From: JACPFJ01 sp036504875
Lineage (GTDB): Bacteria > Desulfobacterota > Desulfuromonadia > Geobacterales > Pseudopelobacteraceae
Reading direction: 5' to 3'
Assembly (NCBI GenBank): GCA_036504875.1
Contig: DASXUK010000046.1
Location: 62,001-126,000, forward strand
DNA: 64,000 nucleotides
Of the stretch, positions 16,464 to 25,199 are shown piece by piece; the first letter of the stretch is position 1, and each line of letters starts with the position of its first letter. The notes under the pieces are model-generated. The model did no database searches and was not told the origin of the DNA. It worked only from the letters and a program-made list of their open reading frames with translations. The position numbers and the translations under genes are program-made.

Positions 16464-18047
16464 GTGCAGAAGTATAATCAGCAGGAAGTCGATAAACGGC
16501 GAACCTTTGCCATCATCAGCCATCCGGATGCCGGCAAGACCACCATCACCGAGAAGCTGCTCTTGTTTGGCGGCGCCATTCAACAAGCCGGCGAGGTACG
16601 CGCCAGGAAAAGCGCCCGACATGCTACTTCGGACTGGATGGAGCTGGAGAAACAACGTGGCATCTCGGTTACCTCTTCGGTAATGAAGTTTTCCTATGGC
16701 GGCTGCGAAATAAACTTACTGGACACACCCGGTCACAACGACTTTTCCGAGGACACCTACCGCGTGCTTACTGCGGTTGACTCGGTTCTGATGGTGATCG
16801 ATTCGGTCAAGGGGGTTGAAACCCAGACCAGGAAACTGCTGGAAGTCTGTCGCCTACGCCATACCCCGATCATGACCTTCATGAACAAACTTGACCGCGA
16901 GGGACAGGAACCGCTCGACCTCCTGGATGATATCGAGAAGAACCTGAAGATGCAGACCGCTCCGGTTACATGGCCGGTTGGAATGGGTAAGCGTTTCCGC
17001 GGCACCTATCATCTTTACACAAAAGAGCTGTCCTTTTTCGATGCCGAAGCAGCCAACGGTGTCGGCCGGATATTGAATGTTGCCGGACTGGATGATCCGC
17101 TTCTGGATGAATTGTTGGGCAGTCAAGTTGATGAACTACGCCATGATGTTGAGCTTCTGGAGGGTGCGGCCCACCCATTTGATCGCGAGGCTTACCTGGC
17201 CGGCCATCAAACCCCGGTTTTCTTCGGCAGTGCCATTAACACCTTCGGAGTACAACAGCTTCTGGATGCGTTTGTCGAACATGCACCGGCGCCACTCTCC
17301 CGTGAAACCGCCAGCAGAAGCGTATCCCCTTACGAGGAGAATTTCAGCGGTTTTACCTTTAAGATTCAGGCCAACATGGACCCATCCCACCGTGACCGGA
17401 TCGCTTTCTTTCGCATCTGTTCCGGCAAATTCACACGCGGCATGAAGGTGCGTCATGTGCGGCTCGGGCGTGAGGTACAGATAGCCAATGCCACGATTTT
17501 CATGGCCCAGGATCGCACTAATGTAGAAGAGGCCTGGCCGGGGGATATTATCGGCATCCACAACCATGGCACCATCAAGATCGGCGACACCTTCACTCAG
17601 GGCGAAGATCTCAAATTCACCGGGATCCCCAGTTTCGCACCGGAACACTTCCGTAAAGTGCGCCTGCTTAACCCGATGAAATCCAAGGCCCTGGAAAAGG
17701 GCCTGGTGCAGTTAGCCGAGGAAGGAGCCACTCAGGTTTTCAAACCTTTGATGGGTGCTGACTGGGTAATCGGCGCGGTGGGCCTTTTGCAGTTTGAGGT
17801 GGTCATGCACCGCCTGGAGCATGAATACAGCGTTAAGGTGGCTTTTGAACCGGTCAGCTACGTGACGGCGCGTTGGGTCACCGGTGAGAAAAAAGATATT
17901 GAGGAATTTGAGAAAAAGGAAGCCATGCATGTCTATATTGACGGCGAGGGCAAATTGACCTACATGGCCGGCAGCCAGTGGCGCCTGGACAACACCACTG
18001 AGAATTGGAAGCAGCTACAGTTTCATGAAACCAGCGAGCACAGCTGA
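16464..18047 (+). CDS. prfC: Peptide chain release factor 3
   Basis: RF3 is a GTPase that frees RF1 and RF2 from the ribosome after peptide release. The 527-residue length is typical. The start is GTG with GGAG about nine bases upstream. GTPase motifs are clear: SHPDAGKTT (residues 20-28), DTPGHNDF (near 90) and NKLDREG (near 145), followed by the EF-G-like domains 2 and 3 with the family-typical C-terminus. A terminator shared with the convergent cheB lies 240 bp downstream. Confidence 0.97.
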   Translation: MQKYNQQEVDKRRTFAIISHPDAGKTTITEKLLLFGGAIQQAGEVRARKSARHATSDWMELEKQRGISVTSSVMKFSYGGCEINLLDTPGHNDFSEDTYRVLTAVDSVLMVIDSVKGVETQTRKLLEVCRLRHTPIMTFMNKLDREGQEPLDLLDDIEKNLKMQTAPVTWPVGMGKRFRGTYHLYTKELSFFDAEAANGVGRILNVAGLDDPLLDELLGSQVDELRHDVELLEGAAHPFDREAYLAGHQTPVFFGSAINTFGVQQLLDAFVEHAPAPLSRETASRSVSPYEENFSGFTFKIQANMDPSHRDRIAFFRICSGKFTRGMKVRHVRLGREVQIANATIFMAQDRTNVEEAWPGDIIGIHNHGTIKIGDTFTQGEDLKFTGIPSFAPEHFRKVRLLNPMKSKALEKGLVQLAEEGATQVFKPLMGADWVIGAVGLLQFEVVMHRLEHEYSVKVAFEPVSYVTARWVTGEKKDIEEFEKKEAMHVYIDGEGKLTYMAGSQWRLDNTTENWKQLQFHETSEHS

Positions 18048-18283
18048 AATGGGAAAATCAATTCCTGGTGAACAGAGACACGCAGAACAACGGGGAAAGA
18101 TGTCTTTGCAATGTACCTGGAAAGCGATCTGTCATCTCCCTACCGATCACTTCCCTCTTCTTTTGCCCGGCGTTCATCCCCTGGCCGCTTTTTTCATTCT
18201 GCGGCGGCTTAAACATTTGGGGTATTCAAGCTGCAAGGTACAAACGAGCCCAACCGGACTCGTTGTCCATGCCCACCGTTAAC

Positions 18284-18314
18284 AAAAAAGGCGGCCTGCA
18301 AGGGTCGCTTTTTT
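18284..18314. terminator. Bidirectional terminator between prfC and cheB
   Basis: GCGGCC and GGTCGC (18291-18296 and 18303-18308) form a 6-bp stem with one G-U pair. It is flanked by A6 on the left and T6 on the right, so it can work on both strands for the convergent genes. Confidence 0.75.
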
Positions 18315-18340
18315 AATGCCAAACATCTTATTCCACTGCA

Positions 18341-19417
18341 TCACCCAGCCAGCTTGGAGATCTCGAACCCGATCTGTCCCAACGGCAATACCTCATCTGC
18401 CACTCCCCCCTCGACACATGCCTTAGGCATGCCATAGATGGTTGAGGTAGCCTCATCCTGGGCAATCGTGACGCCCCCCTTGCTTTTCAAAAGCTGCATC
18501 CCCTTAAAACCGTCGCTGCCCATGCCGGTCAGGATCACACCCAGCATGGAGCCGTTGGTGGCTTCAGCCATGCTGGAAATCATCAGATCTACAGAAGGGA
18601 TATATACGTACTGCGGGTAGGCGCTGGTTGGTACGATCTTAACAACGACATTGCCACCCTGGCGAACCAGGCTGGTATGCATTCCACCCGGTGCGATCAG
18701 CGCCAGTCCCGGCTTGAGAATATCACCATCTACCGCTTCACGGATTGTCAGTGAGCATTTAGCATTCAAACGATCGGCATAAGGTCCGGTAAAGGCCTTG
18801 GGCATATGGATACCGACCATGATCCCGTAAGGAAAATCAACCGGGATGCGCGAAAGCACCTCTTGAAGTGCTACCGGTCCTCCGGTGGAGGCCCCGATGC
18901 TGACATAATTGATCTTTTTACCAGCCAATATTCCCCTTGAGGGGCGCTGTATCGGTGCAAACGCCGGGCGAACAAGTGGAGCAGCAACACCGCCAACAAC
19001 ATGGGATCGGACCGCGCCCTTGATTTTATTAAGCAATTCCTCTCGAAATACTTTCTGGGCATCAGCTGAATCGGTGACATTTTTGGGGATATAATCTATA
19101 GCGCCTGCATCAAGCGCCTCAAAGGTTGACTTGGCACCTTCATTGGTCAGGGTCGAGACCATGATTACTTTGGTGGGCGCCTTAGCCATAATCTGTCGCA
19201 AAGCGGCAATACCATCCATCCGCGGCATCTCAACATCCATGGTAATAACATCCGGCTTGAGAGCAATCGCCTTTTCAACCCCTTCCAAGCCATCGGCCGC
19301 TGTACCTATAATATCAAAATCTGGTTCCTTGGAAAGAATGCCACGGATAGCCATCCGCATGAAGGATGAGTCATCGACAATCAGAATACGTGTTTTTCCT
19401 GTTTGGGAAGGAAACAT
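18341..19417 (-). CDS. cheB: Chemotaxis response regulator, protein-glutamate methylesterase CheB
   Basis: CheB removes methyl groups from chemoreceptors and is activated by phosphorylation from CheA. The 358-residue protein has an N-terminal receiver (acidic pair Asp15/Asp16, phosphate acceptor Asp61 in TMDVEMP, Lys in PKN) and a C-terminal methylesterase domain with the catalytic Ser in GASTGG, His in GIHMPKAFT and Asp in GMGSDG. It is the last gene of the cheW-cheA-cheR-HDOD-cheB operon, 10 bp after the HDOD gene. Confidence 0.96.
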   Translation of the reverse strand: MFPSQTGKTRILIVDDSSFMRMAIRGILSKEPDFDIIGTAADGLEGVEKAIALKPDVITMDVEMPRMDGIAALRQIMAKAPTKVIMVSTLTNEGAKSTFEALDAGAIDYIPKNVTDSADAQKVFREELLNKIKGAVRSHVVGGVAAPLVRPAFAPIQRPSRGILAGKKINYVSIGASTGGPVALQEVLSRIPVDFPYGIMVGIHMPKAFTGPYADRLNAKCSLTIREAVDGDILKPGLALIAPGGMHTSLVRQGGNVVVKIVPTSAYPQYVYIPSVDLMISSMAEATNGSMLGVILTGMGSDGFKGMQLLKSKGGVTIAQDEATSTIYGMPKACVEGGVADEVLPLGQIGFEISKLAG

Positions 19418-19427
19418 TATGACCCCG

Positions 19428-20327
19428 TTATTCCTTTGAATTGGTGAAAATCGAGCTCACCAGAGCCTTTACATCAGGTACTGCGTCATCCAATTCATAA
19501 CAGAAACGTTCCACATCCAGCTTTGCCAGGCTGGGGGACTGATTTTTCAGTATTTGCCAGGCCTCTTCCTCAAATAGGTTGAAGCTGACCCACTCCCGTC
19601 CGCCGTAGTTGAGTTCACGTACGCTACAGAAGAGATCCGACAGGTTGACAATCGCGCACAAGACCGGATCAAGGGTCGCCTCCGCAGGTGTATGGTGCAG
19701 TGCGATTACCTCACAGTAAACCTCCGGAAAGTTCCACTTACGAGCCATACACAAGCCAATTTCGCAGTGGCTGGTACCAAGTTGCTGCGCCTCTGCATCC
19801 ACCAGCTTTAACGGCTTATTCTTGATGCTGTCCAGCACCTGCTGGAACTCATCACGCATGTAATGACTGAGAAAGACCTCGCCTAAATCATGGATTATCC
19901 CGGCTATGTAGGCTTTTTCCAGATCCTGATAGCCGATTTTATCGGCAATTATCTTAGACACCATCCCAACCCCGAATGAATGTTCCCAGAAACTGCTGAT
20001 TTCAAACGCTCCTGAACTAACGTCAAAGGCATTGATGACCGAAGTCGTTAAGGCAACTTCCCTGATATGACGCAAACCCAGATAAACCAAAGCCCGCTTG
20101 AGTGAGGTGATCTCATTTCCAGACTTGTAAACTGGAGAGTTGATTAACTTCATCACCCTGGCCGTCATGACCTGATCAGACAGCATCAGGTCAGCCACTT
20201 CCTCGATACTTACATCAGGTTGATCCAGAAGCTGCAAAACCTGGGTGGCAACCACCGGGATGGTTGGCAGGTCATCGATCTTCTCCACCATCTGTTCCGC
20301 TTTGGCCAACATCGCAACTTTATCCAT
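19428..20327 (-). CDS. HDOD domain signalling protein
   Basis: The 299-residue protein is almost all HDOD domain, starting with LPTIPVVATQVLQLL near residue 20 and followed by the helical SLKRALVYLGLRHIR segment typical of the family. An HDLGE sequence of HD type is present near residue 145, but HDOD domains generally lack phosphodiesterase activity and act as signalling scaffolds. Its place between cheR and cheB suggests a role in chemosensory output, a common neighbour relation in Geobacter-like bacteria. The exact partner is unknown. Confidence 0.92.
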   Translation of the reverse strand: MDKVAMLAKAEQMVEKIDDLPTIPVVATQVLQLLDQPDVSIEEVADLMLSDQVMTARVMKLINSPVYKSGNEITSLKRALVYLGLRHIREVALTTSVINAFDVSSGAFEISSFWEHSFGVGMVSKIIADKIGYQDLEKAYIAGIIHDLGEVFLSHYMRDEFQQVLDSIKNKPLKLVDAEAQQLGTSHCEIGLCMARKWNFPEVYCEVIALHHTPAEATLDPVLCAIVNLSDLFCSVRELNYGGREWVSFNLFEEEAWQILKNQSPSLAKLDVERFCYELDDAVPDVKALVSSIFTNSKE

Positions 20328-20344
20328 ATATATAGTACCTCTTA

Positions 20345-21172
20345 CTATTTTTTGTAGGTAAAACCGCCCGGAAAATGGACGGTCTTGAATTTATCATTTA
20401 CTCCGTGCAAAGATTCGGATTGGCCGACAAAGAAGTAACCGTAAGGCTGAAGGTTGTTGTAAAAATGTTGAACTACTTTGGATTTCGACGCGGTATCGAA
20501 ATAGATGAGTACATTGGCGCAAAAGATGAAATCAAAGCTTTTCATGAATATCATCTTTGAGTCATCGTAAAGATTAAGTTTGTTAAAGCTGACAAACTTC
20601 TTTACATCGGCAGATAAAAAGAACTTGCCATTGTCCTCGCGGATATATTTACGTTTGTACAAATCGGGAATGTTACGGACCGAGTAAGCATTGTAAATGC
20701 CTTCCTTGGCTTGGGAGATAACGGTTTCATTTATGTCGGTACCCACAATCTCAATGATCCAGTCTTTAAGCAGAGTAGCCCGTTTTTCCAACAGAATCAT
20801 TGAAAGTGTATAAGCCTCTTCACCAGAGGAAGAACCTGCGCTCCAGATTCGCAATTTGCGAAAACCCATCTTGTTCTTGGCTTCAATGATCTCAGGCAGG
20901 AGTTTGGTCTCTAAAGCATTCAATTGAGGGACATTACGAAAGAAATAGGTTTCATTGGTAGTAATCTCGTCCATCAGGTACTTTAACTCCTCAGCCCCCC
21001 TGATCGACTTAAGCAGCTGATAGTAATCCTGATGTGTTTTTATTCCGGTAGCCTCCATTCTCCGCAAGAGCCGGCTTTCCAGGAAATATTTTTTTGTCGA
21101 ATGAAAATACATTCCGCACAGGTTATATATAAAATCACGTAACTGCTCGAAATCTTTATCTGATATTGACAC
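20345..21172 (-). CDS. cheR: Chemotaxis protein methyltransferase CheR
   Basis: CheR transfers methyl groups from SAM to glutamates of chemoreceptors. The 275-residue protein has the N-terminal helical CheR domain (residues 1-70), then the methyltransferase domain with the hallmark ITTNETYFFR near residue 70 and the SAM motif RIWSAGSSSGEEAYTL near residue 108. FIFCANVLIYFD, the conserved late motif, follows. It sits 38 bp after cheA and 17 bp before the HDOD gene. Confidence 0.96.
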   Translation of the reverse strand: MSISDKDFEQLRDFIYNLCGMYFHSTKKYFLESRLLRRMEATGIKTHQDYYQLLKSIRGAEELKYLMDEITTNETYFFRNVPQLNALETKLLPEIIEAKNKMGFRKLRIWSAGSSSGEEAYTLSMILLEKRATLLKDWIIEIVGTDINETVISQAKEGIYNAYSVRNIPDLYKRKYIREDNGKFFLSADVKKFVSFNKLNLYDDSKMIFMKSFDFIFCANVLIYFDTASKSKVVQHFYNNLQPYGYFFVGQSESLHGVNDKFKTVHFPGGFTYKK

Positions 21173-21210
21173 TTTCTTTCCCTTCGCTACTATTTACAAT
21201 TTAATGCGAG

Positions 21211-23016
21211 CTAGCGGCTGGAAGCTGCTTCTCCGCTGTCAATCAATCCAACCGGATCAACGATCAGGGTCACCCGGCCATCACCCAGGATAGTTGACCC
21301 TGCAATACCGGGAATATTTGCCAGGTAGGAGCCGAGAGATTTAATGGCGACCTCCTGCTGCCCGACCAGCCGGGTAACTACCAAGCCCATGCGTTTGTCA
21401 GCAGCGCCGACAACTACTACATAGCAGAAGTCATCATTCTCATAGCGTTGTTGGACGTTGAAGATCTTTTGCAGGCGCATCAGGGGCAAAACCATATCAC
21501 GCAGCTTAAGCACCTCCTGGCCACCGATCAGATGGAAATTGCGCTGATCGACCCGCAGGGTTTCCAGCACCGAAGAGAGCGGGATGGAATAGATTTCGCC
21601 CTCCACCTCAACCAGCAGCGATTGAATAATAGCCAAGGTCAGCGGCAGGCGCAGGATGAATTCAGATCCCTGGCCTTTTTCACTTTTTATCTCGATTATT
21701 CCGTTCAGTTTCTTAATATTGGTCTTGACCACGTCCATGCCAACGCCACGGCCGGAAAGATCGGAGGCTTTTTCCTTGGTTGAGAAGCCCGGCAGGAAGA
21801 TCAGGTCAAAAATTTCACGCTGGCTCATAGAAGCAAGCTGTTCCTCGCTTAAAAGACCCTTTTCAACCGCCTTGCGTCCGACTCTCTCGGCATCAATTCC
21901 GTTACCATCGTCCTTGATGCTGATAATGATCTGGTTACCCTCGTGAACAGCGGCCAACACCAGGTTGCCGACCCGCGGTTTACCGGCTGCAACACGTTCA
22001 TCAGGCGTCTCCAGACCATGATCCATGGCATTGCGGATCAAGTGGATCAGCGGATCGCCAATCTCATCGACGACCGAGCGGTCCAGCTCGGTTTCCTCTC
22101 CGAATATCTGCAAATCGACTTCTTTGCCTAAATCGCGGGCCATACTGCGTACGATGCGGGGAAACTTTTTAAAAACCTTTTCAACCGGCAGCATGCGCAT
22201 CTTCAGAACCTGCATCTGCAATTCAGAAGTTACAAAATTCATCCGCTTGGTTAGCTTGCTGAATTCTTCGTTAAAGTCAACGTCATTGACATCACCCTGC
22301 TGAAGGTTCTGGTTAATCTGGATCATACGATTCCGCTCCAGGACCAACTCACCCACTTGGTTCATCAGATCGTCAAGCCGTTTGACATCAACTCGCACGG
22401 TTGTGTTATCGGAAAGATCATCCCCCTTGCCATCAGCTGGTTTAGGGGGTTGGGGGGCCTTCTTGGGCACAACCTCCCCCCCGGTCTTTTGCGGAGGTGC
22501 AGCCGGAACTTCCGAATTGGATTCGGCCACCGGAGCGTCAGGAGGCACGACTGTTTGTGCCGGCTGAACCGGTTCGCTTGCCGGCGCAAGGGCCACAGAA
22601 GCCTGCGCCGCAGCAGAGGCTGTTTCAGACAAAAGCGGCAACAGCTTTGCAATGGTGCCGTCAATCTCCCGTTCCTGTATTTCACCGGCCTTAATATCGT
22701 TTACCAGTATTTTGACCAGGTCGGTGGCCTCAAGAATAACGTCCATGATCTCGGGATCTACGATTAATTCGCCTTTGCGGAGACGATTAAGAACATCCTC
22801 GGTCTTATGAGTCACCTTGACCAGCAGATCAAACCCGAGAAAACTGGAGGCACCCTTGACAGTATGAATCGATCGGAAAATGCGATTAAGCAAATCAGCG
22901 TCTTCACTGGACTTTTCCAAAGCCACGAGATCGTCATCAAGTTTTTCAAGTAATTCGGCAGTTTCAGCGAGAAAACCTTCTAAAAGCTCCTGGTCTTCGC
23001 AATCAATCGGCGGCAT
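21211..23016 (-). CDS. cheA: Chemotaxis sensor histidine kinase CheA (no clear P2 domain)
   Basis: CheA reads chemoreceptor state and phosphorylates the receiver of CheB and CheY-type proteins. The 601-residue protein has the P1 domain with phosphate-accepting His51 (SIHTVKGASSF), a Pro/Ala-rich linker (about 135-205), the P3 dimer helices (VGELVLERNRM), the P4 ATPase with NAMDHGLETPDER, DDGNGID and GRGVGMDVVK, and a C-terminal CheW-like P5. The P2 domain that usually binds CheY is not recognisable; the linker takes its place. Length is near the shorter end of the family. It lies between cheW and cheR in the operon. Confidence 0.96.
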   Translation of the reverse strand: MPPIDCEDQELLEGFLAETAELLEKLDDDLVALEKSSEDADLLNRIFRSIHTVKGASSFLGFDLLVKVTHKTEDVLNRLRKGELIVDPEIMDVILEATDLVKILVNDIKAGEIQEREIDGTIAKLLPLLSETASAAAQASVALAPASEPVQPAQTVVPPDAPVAESNSEVPAAPPQKTGGEVVPKKAPQPPKPADGKGDDLSDNTTVRVDVKRLDDLMNQVGELVLERNRMIQINQNLQQGDVNDVDFNEEFSKLTKRMNFVTSELQMQVLKMRMLPVEKVFKKFPRIVRSMARDLGKEVDLQIFGEETELDRSVVDEIGDPLIHLIRNAMDHGLETPDERVAAGKPRVGNLVLAAVHEGNQIIISIKDDGNGIDAERVGRKAVEKGLLSEEQLASMSQREIFDLIFLPGFSTKEKASDLSGRGVGMDVVKTNIKKLNGIIEIKSEKGQGSEFILRLPLTLAIIQSLLVEVEGEIYSIPLSSVLETLRVDQRNFHLIGGQEVLKLRDMVLPLMRLQKIFNVQQRYENDDFCYVVVVGAADKRMGLVVTRLVGQQEVAIKSLGSYLANIPGIAGSTILGDGRVTLIVDPVGLIDSGEAASSR

Positions 23017-23049
23017 TGCATTCTCCTTATGAATGTCTCTGTGTTATCT

Positions 23050-23544
23050 TTACAGCGAGCTGAAAGCACTTTTCTCATCCTGAGAGAACATCTTTTCCAG
23101 GTCGAGCAGTACAAGCAGGCGCTCAGCCTGATTAATAACACCCGCAATGCATTCCTGTTCAATTCCGCTGGCGACAACCGCCGGAGAAGGTTGAATCTCG
23201 CTCCCCGAGATCCTGATGACCTCAGAAACAGCATCCACGATAAAGCCCATGAGCTCACCATCAACATCCATGACCATGATGCGGGTTTGTTTATCGTTTT
23301 CAACTTCCGTCAGGCCAAACTTTTTTCGCATGGAAATAATCGGGATAACCTTGCCCCGCAGATTAATGACCCCTTCCACATAAAGTGGGGTGTTAGGGAC
23401 CCGTGTTACAGTCGGCATGCGAATGATCTCGCGAACCTTCAGAACATCGACGCCGTACTCTTCCTGATCAAGATTGAAACTGACCAGCTGAATCAACTCC
23501 CCGCGCGACTCGTCGGCCTTAACCGGCACCAGTGCATTATTCAT
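23050..23544 (-). CDS. cheW: Chemotaxis coupling protein CheW
   Basis: CheW links chemoreceptors to CheA in the signalling array. The 164-residue protein is a single CheW domain with the typical EYGVDVLKVREII, GVINLRGKVIPII and GFIVDAVSEV segments. It is the first gene of the chemosensory operon, divergent from the sigma-54 activator. No chemoreceptor gene lies in the window, so the input must be encoded elsewhere. Confidence 0.95.
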   Translation of the reverse strand: MNNALVPVKADESRGELIQLVSFNLDQEEYGVDVLKVREIIRMPTVTRVPNTPLYVEGVINLRGKVIPIISMRKKFGLTEVENDKQTRIMVMDVDGELMGFIVDAVSEVIRISGSEIQPSPAVVASGIEQECIAGVINQAERLLVLLDLEKMFSQDEKSAFSSL

Positions 23545-23657
23545 CGATTCCTCCTCAGTTGGAGATAAGCTCCTGTCATAGGAGTTAAAATTTTAATGTG
23601 CGAATCTATCATGGACCTTTGACTTTATCAAGCGAGATTACTCAACTTAAGTCAGCT

Positions 23658-23680
23658 ATAAAACAGACTTTCTGTTTTAT
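23658..23680. promoter_or_regulatory. Perfect 23-bp palindrome between cheW and the sigma-54 activator
   Basis: ATAAAACAGA and TCTGTTTTAT are exact reverse complements separated by CTT. The element lies about 115 bp upstream of cheW and 125 bp upstream of the divergent activator gene, where an operator is expected. On the cheW side a GG-N10-GC pattern (minus strand, 23699-23686) recalls the spacing of a sigma-54 promoter, but the flanking bases match poorly. A protein binding site is more likely than a terminator because both genes point away from it. Confidence 0.5.
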
Positions 23681-23732
23681 ATTTTGCTAATAAAAAACCT
23701 TCCAGTATTAGAAAAAATTAAATGTCATTTTC

Positions 23733-23762
23733 TTGACTTTTGCCGAAGGATGGAACTATTCT
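23733..23762 (+). promoter_or_regulatory. Candidate sigma-70 promoter of the sigma-54 activator gene
   Basis: TTGACT (23733-23738) and TATTCT (23757-23762) are 18 bp apart and end 43 bp before the start codon. The boxes are good but not perfect matches. Confidence 0.5.
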
Positions 23763-23804
23763 GTCGGCAGATTTACAGTCAAATAAATTTTAATATGGTA
23801 AACA

Positions 23805-25199
23805 ATGCTTAATGACAGCAAGATCATCCTTGTCGATAATGACAAAAAAACCGCTGATCTGGTCTCGGCCTTCTTGTGTTACCAAGGTTATCATGTAACC
23901 AATTTCAAAGATGATATAGAACTATTTGATTCCATACGAAAGCAGCGCGAGCTTATAATTATCGCCGACGTGCTTTTTTTGAAATCGATCGCCGCCGATT
24001 TTATAGAAAAAGCAAAGCAGATTAATCCTTTCTTGATGTTTGTAGTATATGGCGACAAATCCCAAAAAATTCTTCACTCTCATGATGATTTTGTTTTCTT
24101 TCTTCCAAAACCACTTAATCTGGATGAAATGGAAAGTCTTGTTATGCGCGCCTGTGAATCCCAAGCTATGAGATTTCATGATCAGGCCAGCGCCTCTTCA
24201 CGTCAGGTGCTTAATGCAAGTATCATTGGCAGAAGCACGCCCATGCAAGCCTTGTACGAGATGATTGAAAAGGTGGCCGCATCCAATGCCACAGTTTTGA
24301 TTCAGGGAGAGTCGGGCACTGGCAAGGAACTTGCGGCTCGGGCAATACATCAATTGAGCAGCCGAAATTCAAGAAATTTTGTACCGGTCAATTGTGCAGC
24401 CATTCCTGACGACCTGCTGGAAAGTGAGTTGTTCGGCCATGTGAAAGGTTCCTTTACCGGCGCCTTCGCCAACCGGGCCGGACGCTTTGAGATGGCTGAC
24501 AAGGGCACTCTTTTTCTTGATGAAATCGGTGATATGAAGGCAAATCTGCAGGTCAAGCTTCTGCGGGTGTTGCAAAACAGAGAATTTGAGCCGGTCGGTT
24601 CTTCCAAATCACAAAAGGTGGATGTCCGTATCATTGCCGCCACCAATAAGAATCTGGAGGATCTGGTAATAAGCAGGGATTTTCGTGAGGATCTTTATTA
24701 CCGGTTATCAGTTATACCGATAGTAATTCCCCCTTTGCGGGAACGTGGAGAAGACATACCACTATTGATCCATAATTTTCTAGGGCGCTTCAACAGCGAC
24801 CGGAAACATTCTGTAAAGGGATTTTCAAGAGATGCCCTGGAAACCCTTTGCAATTATAGCTGGCCGGGCAATGTTCGGGAACTGGAGAATCTGGTCGAAC
24901 GAATGGTAATTATGAAGGACAGTGGCTTTATCACTCCTGACGATTTGCCGGAAAAATATCTCTGTTTTCGTCCACCAGTTCAAGCGCCGTTATTGGCAGT
25001 CGGTAACAAACTTCCGCCAAAAGGCATCTGCCTTAACTCAGCTGTTGATGAATTTGAAAACGGTTTAATTCTGCAGGCTCTGTCACGAACCAGGGGAAAC
25101 AAGAAAGAGGCTGCTTTGCTATTGAACCTTAAGCGGACCACCTTGATCGAAAAGCTTAAAAAGAAAAACCTGGTCTACGGAGAGGATTGTATTCCATGA
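23805..25199 (+). CDS. Sigma-54-dependent response regulator (NtrC family)
   Basis: A 464-residue activator with three parts. The N-terminal receiver-like domain (1-125) is degenerate: the acidic pocket reads VDND, the acceptor loop is ADVLFLK without MP, while the Lys in LPKP is kept. The AAA+ domain (about 135-370) has Walker A GESGTGKE, Walker B TLFLDEIGD and the sigma-54 contact loop as GSFTGA instead of GAFTGA, plus SWPGNVRELENL. A Fis-type helix-turn-helix ends the protein (GNKKEAALLLNLKRTTLIEK). It works with RNA polymerase-sigma-54 and may not depend on normal phosphorylation. Its place beside che genes and a lytic transglycosylase suggests a flagellar regulator such as Geobacter FgrM, but this is inference. 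Confidence 0.92.
   Translation: MLNDSKIILVDNDKKTADLVSAFLCYQGYHVTNFKDDIELFDSIRKQRELIIIADVLFLKSIAADFIEKAKQINPFLMFVVYGDKSQKILHSHDDFVFFLPKPLNLDEMESLVMRACESQAMRFHDQASASSRQVLNASIIGRSTPMQALYEMIEKVAASNATVLIQGESGTGKELAARAIHQLSSRNSRNFVPVNCAAIPDDLLESELFGHVKGSFTGAFANRAGRFEMADKGTLFLDEIGDMKANLQVKLLRVLQNREFEPVGSSKSQKVDVRIIAATNKNLEDLVISRDFREDLYYRLSVIPIVIPPLRERGEDIPLLIHNFLGRFNSDRKHSVKGFSRDALETLCNYSWPGNVRELENLVERMVIMKDSGFITPDDLPEKYLCFRPPVQAPLLAVGNKLPPKGICLNSAVDEFENGLILQALSRTRGNKKEAALLLNLKRTTLIEKLKKKNLVYGEDCIP

Noticed and set aside
18025..18316. Short plus-strand frames behind prfC and a possible small RNA before the terminator
   Set aside because: No ribosome site or family; a weak ACAAACGAG/CTCGTTGT hairpin exists, but no promoter was seen, so a small RNA is not supported.
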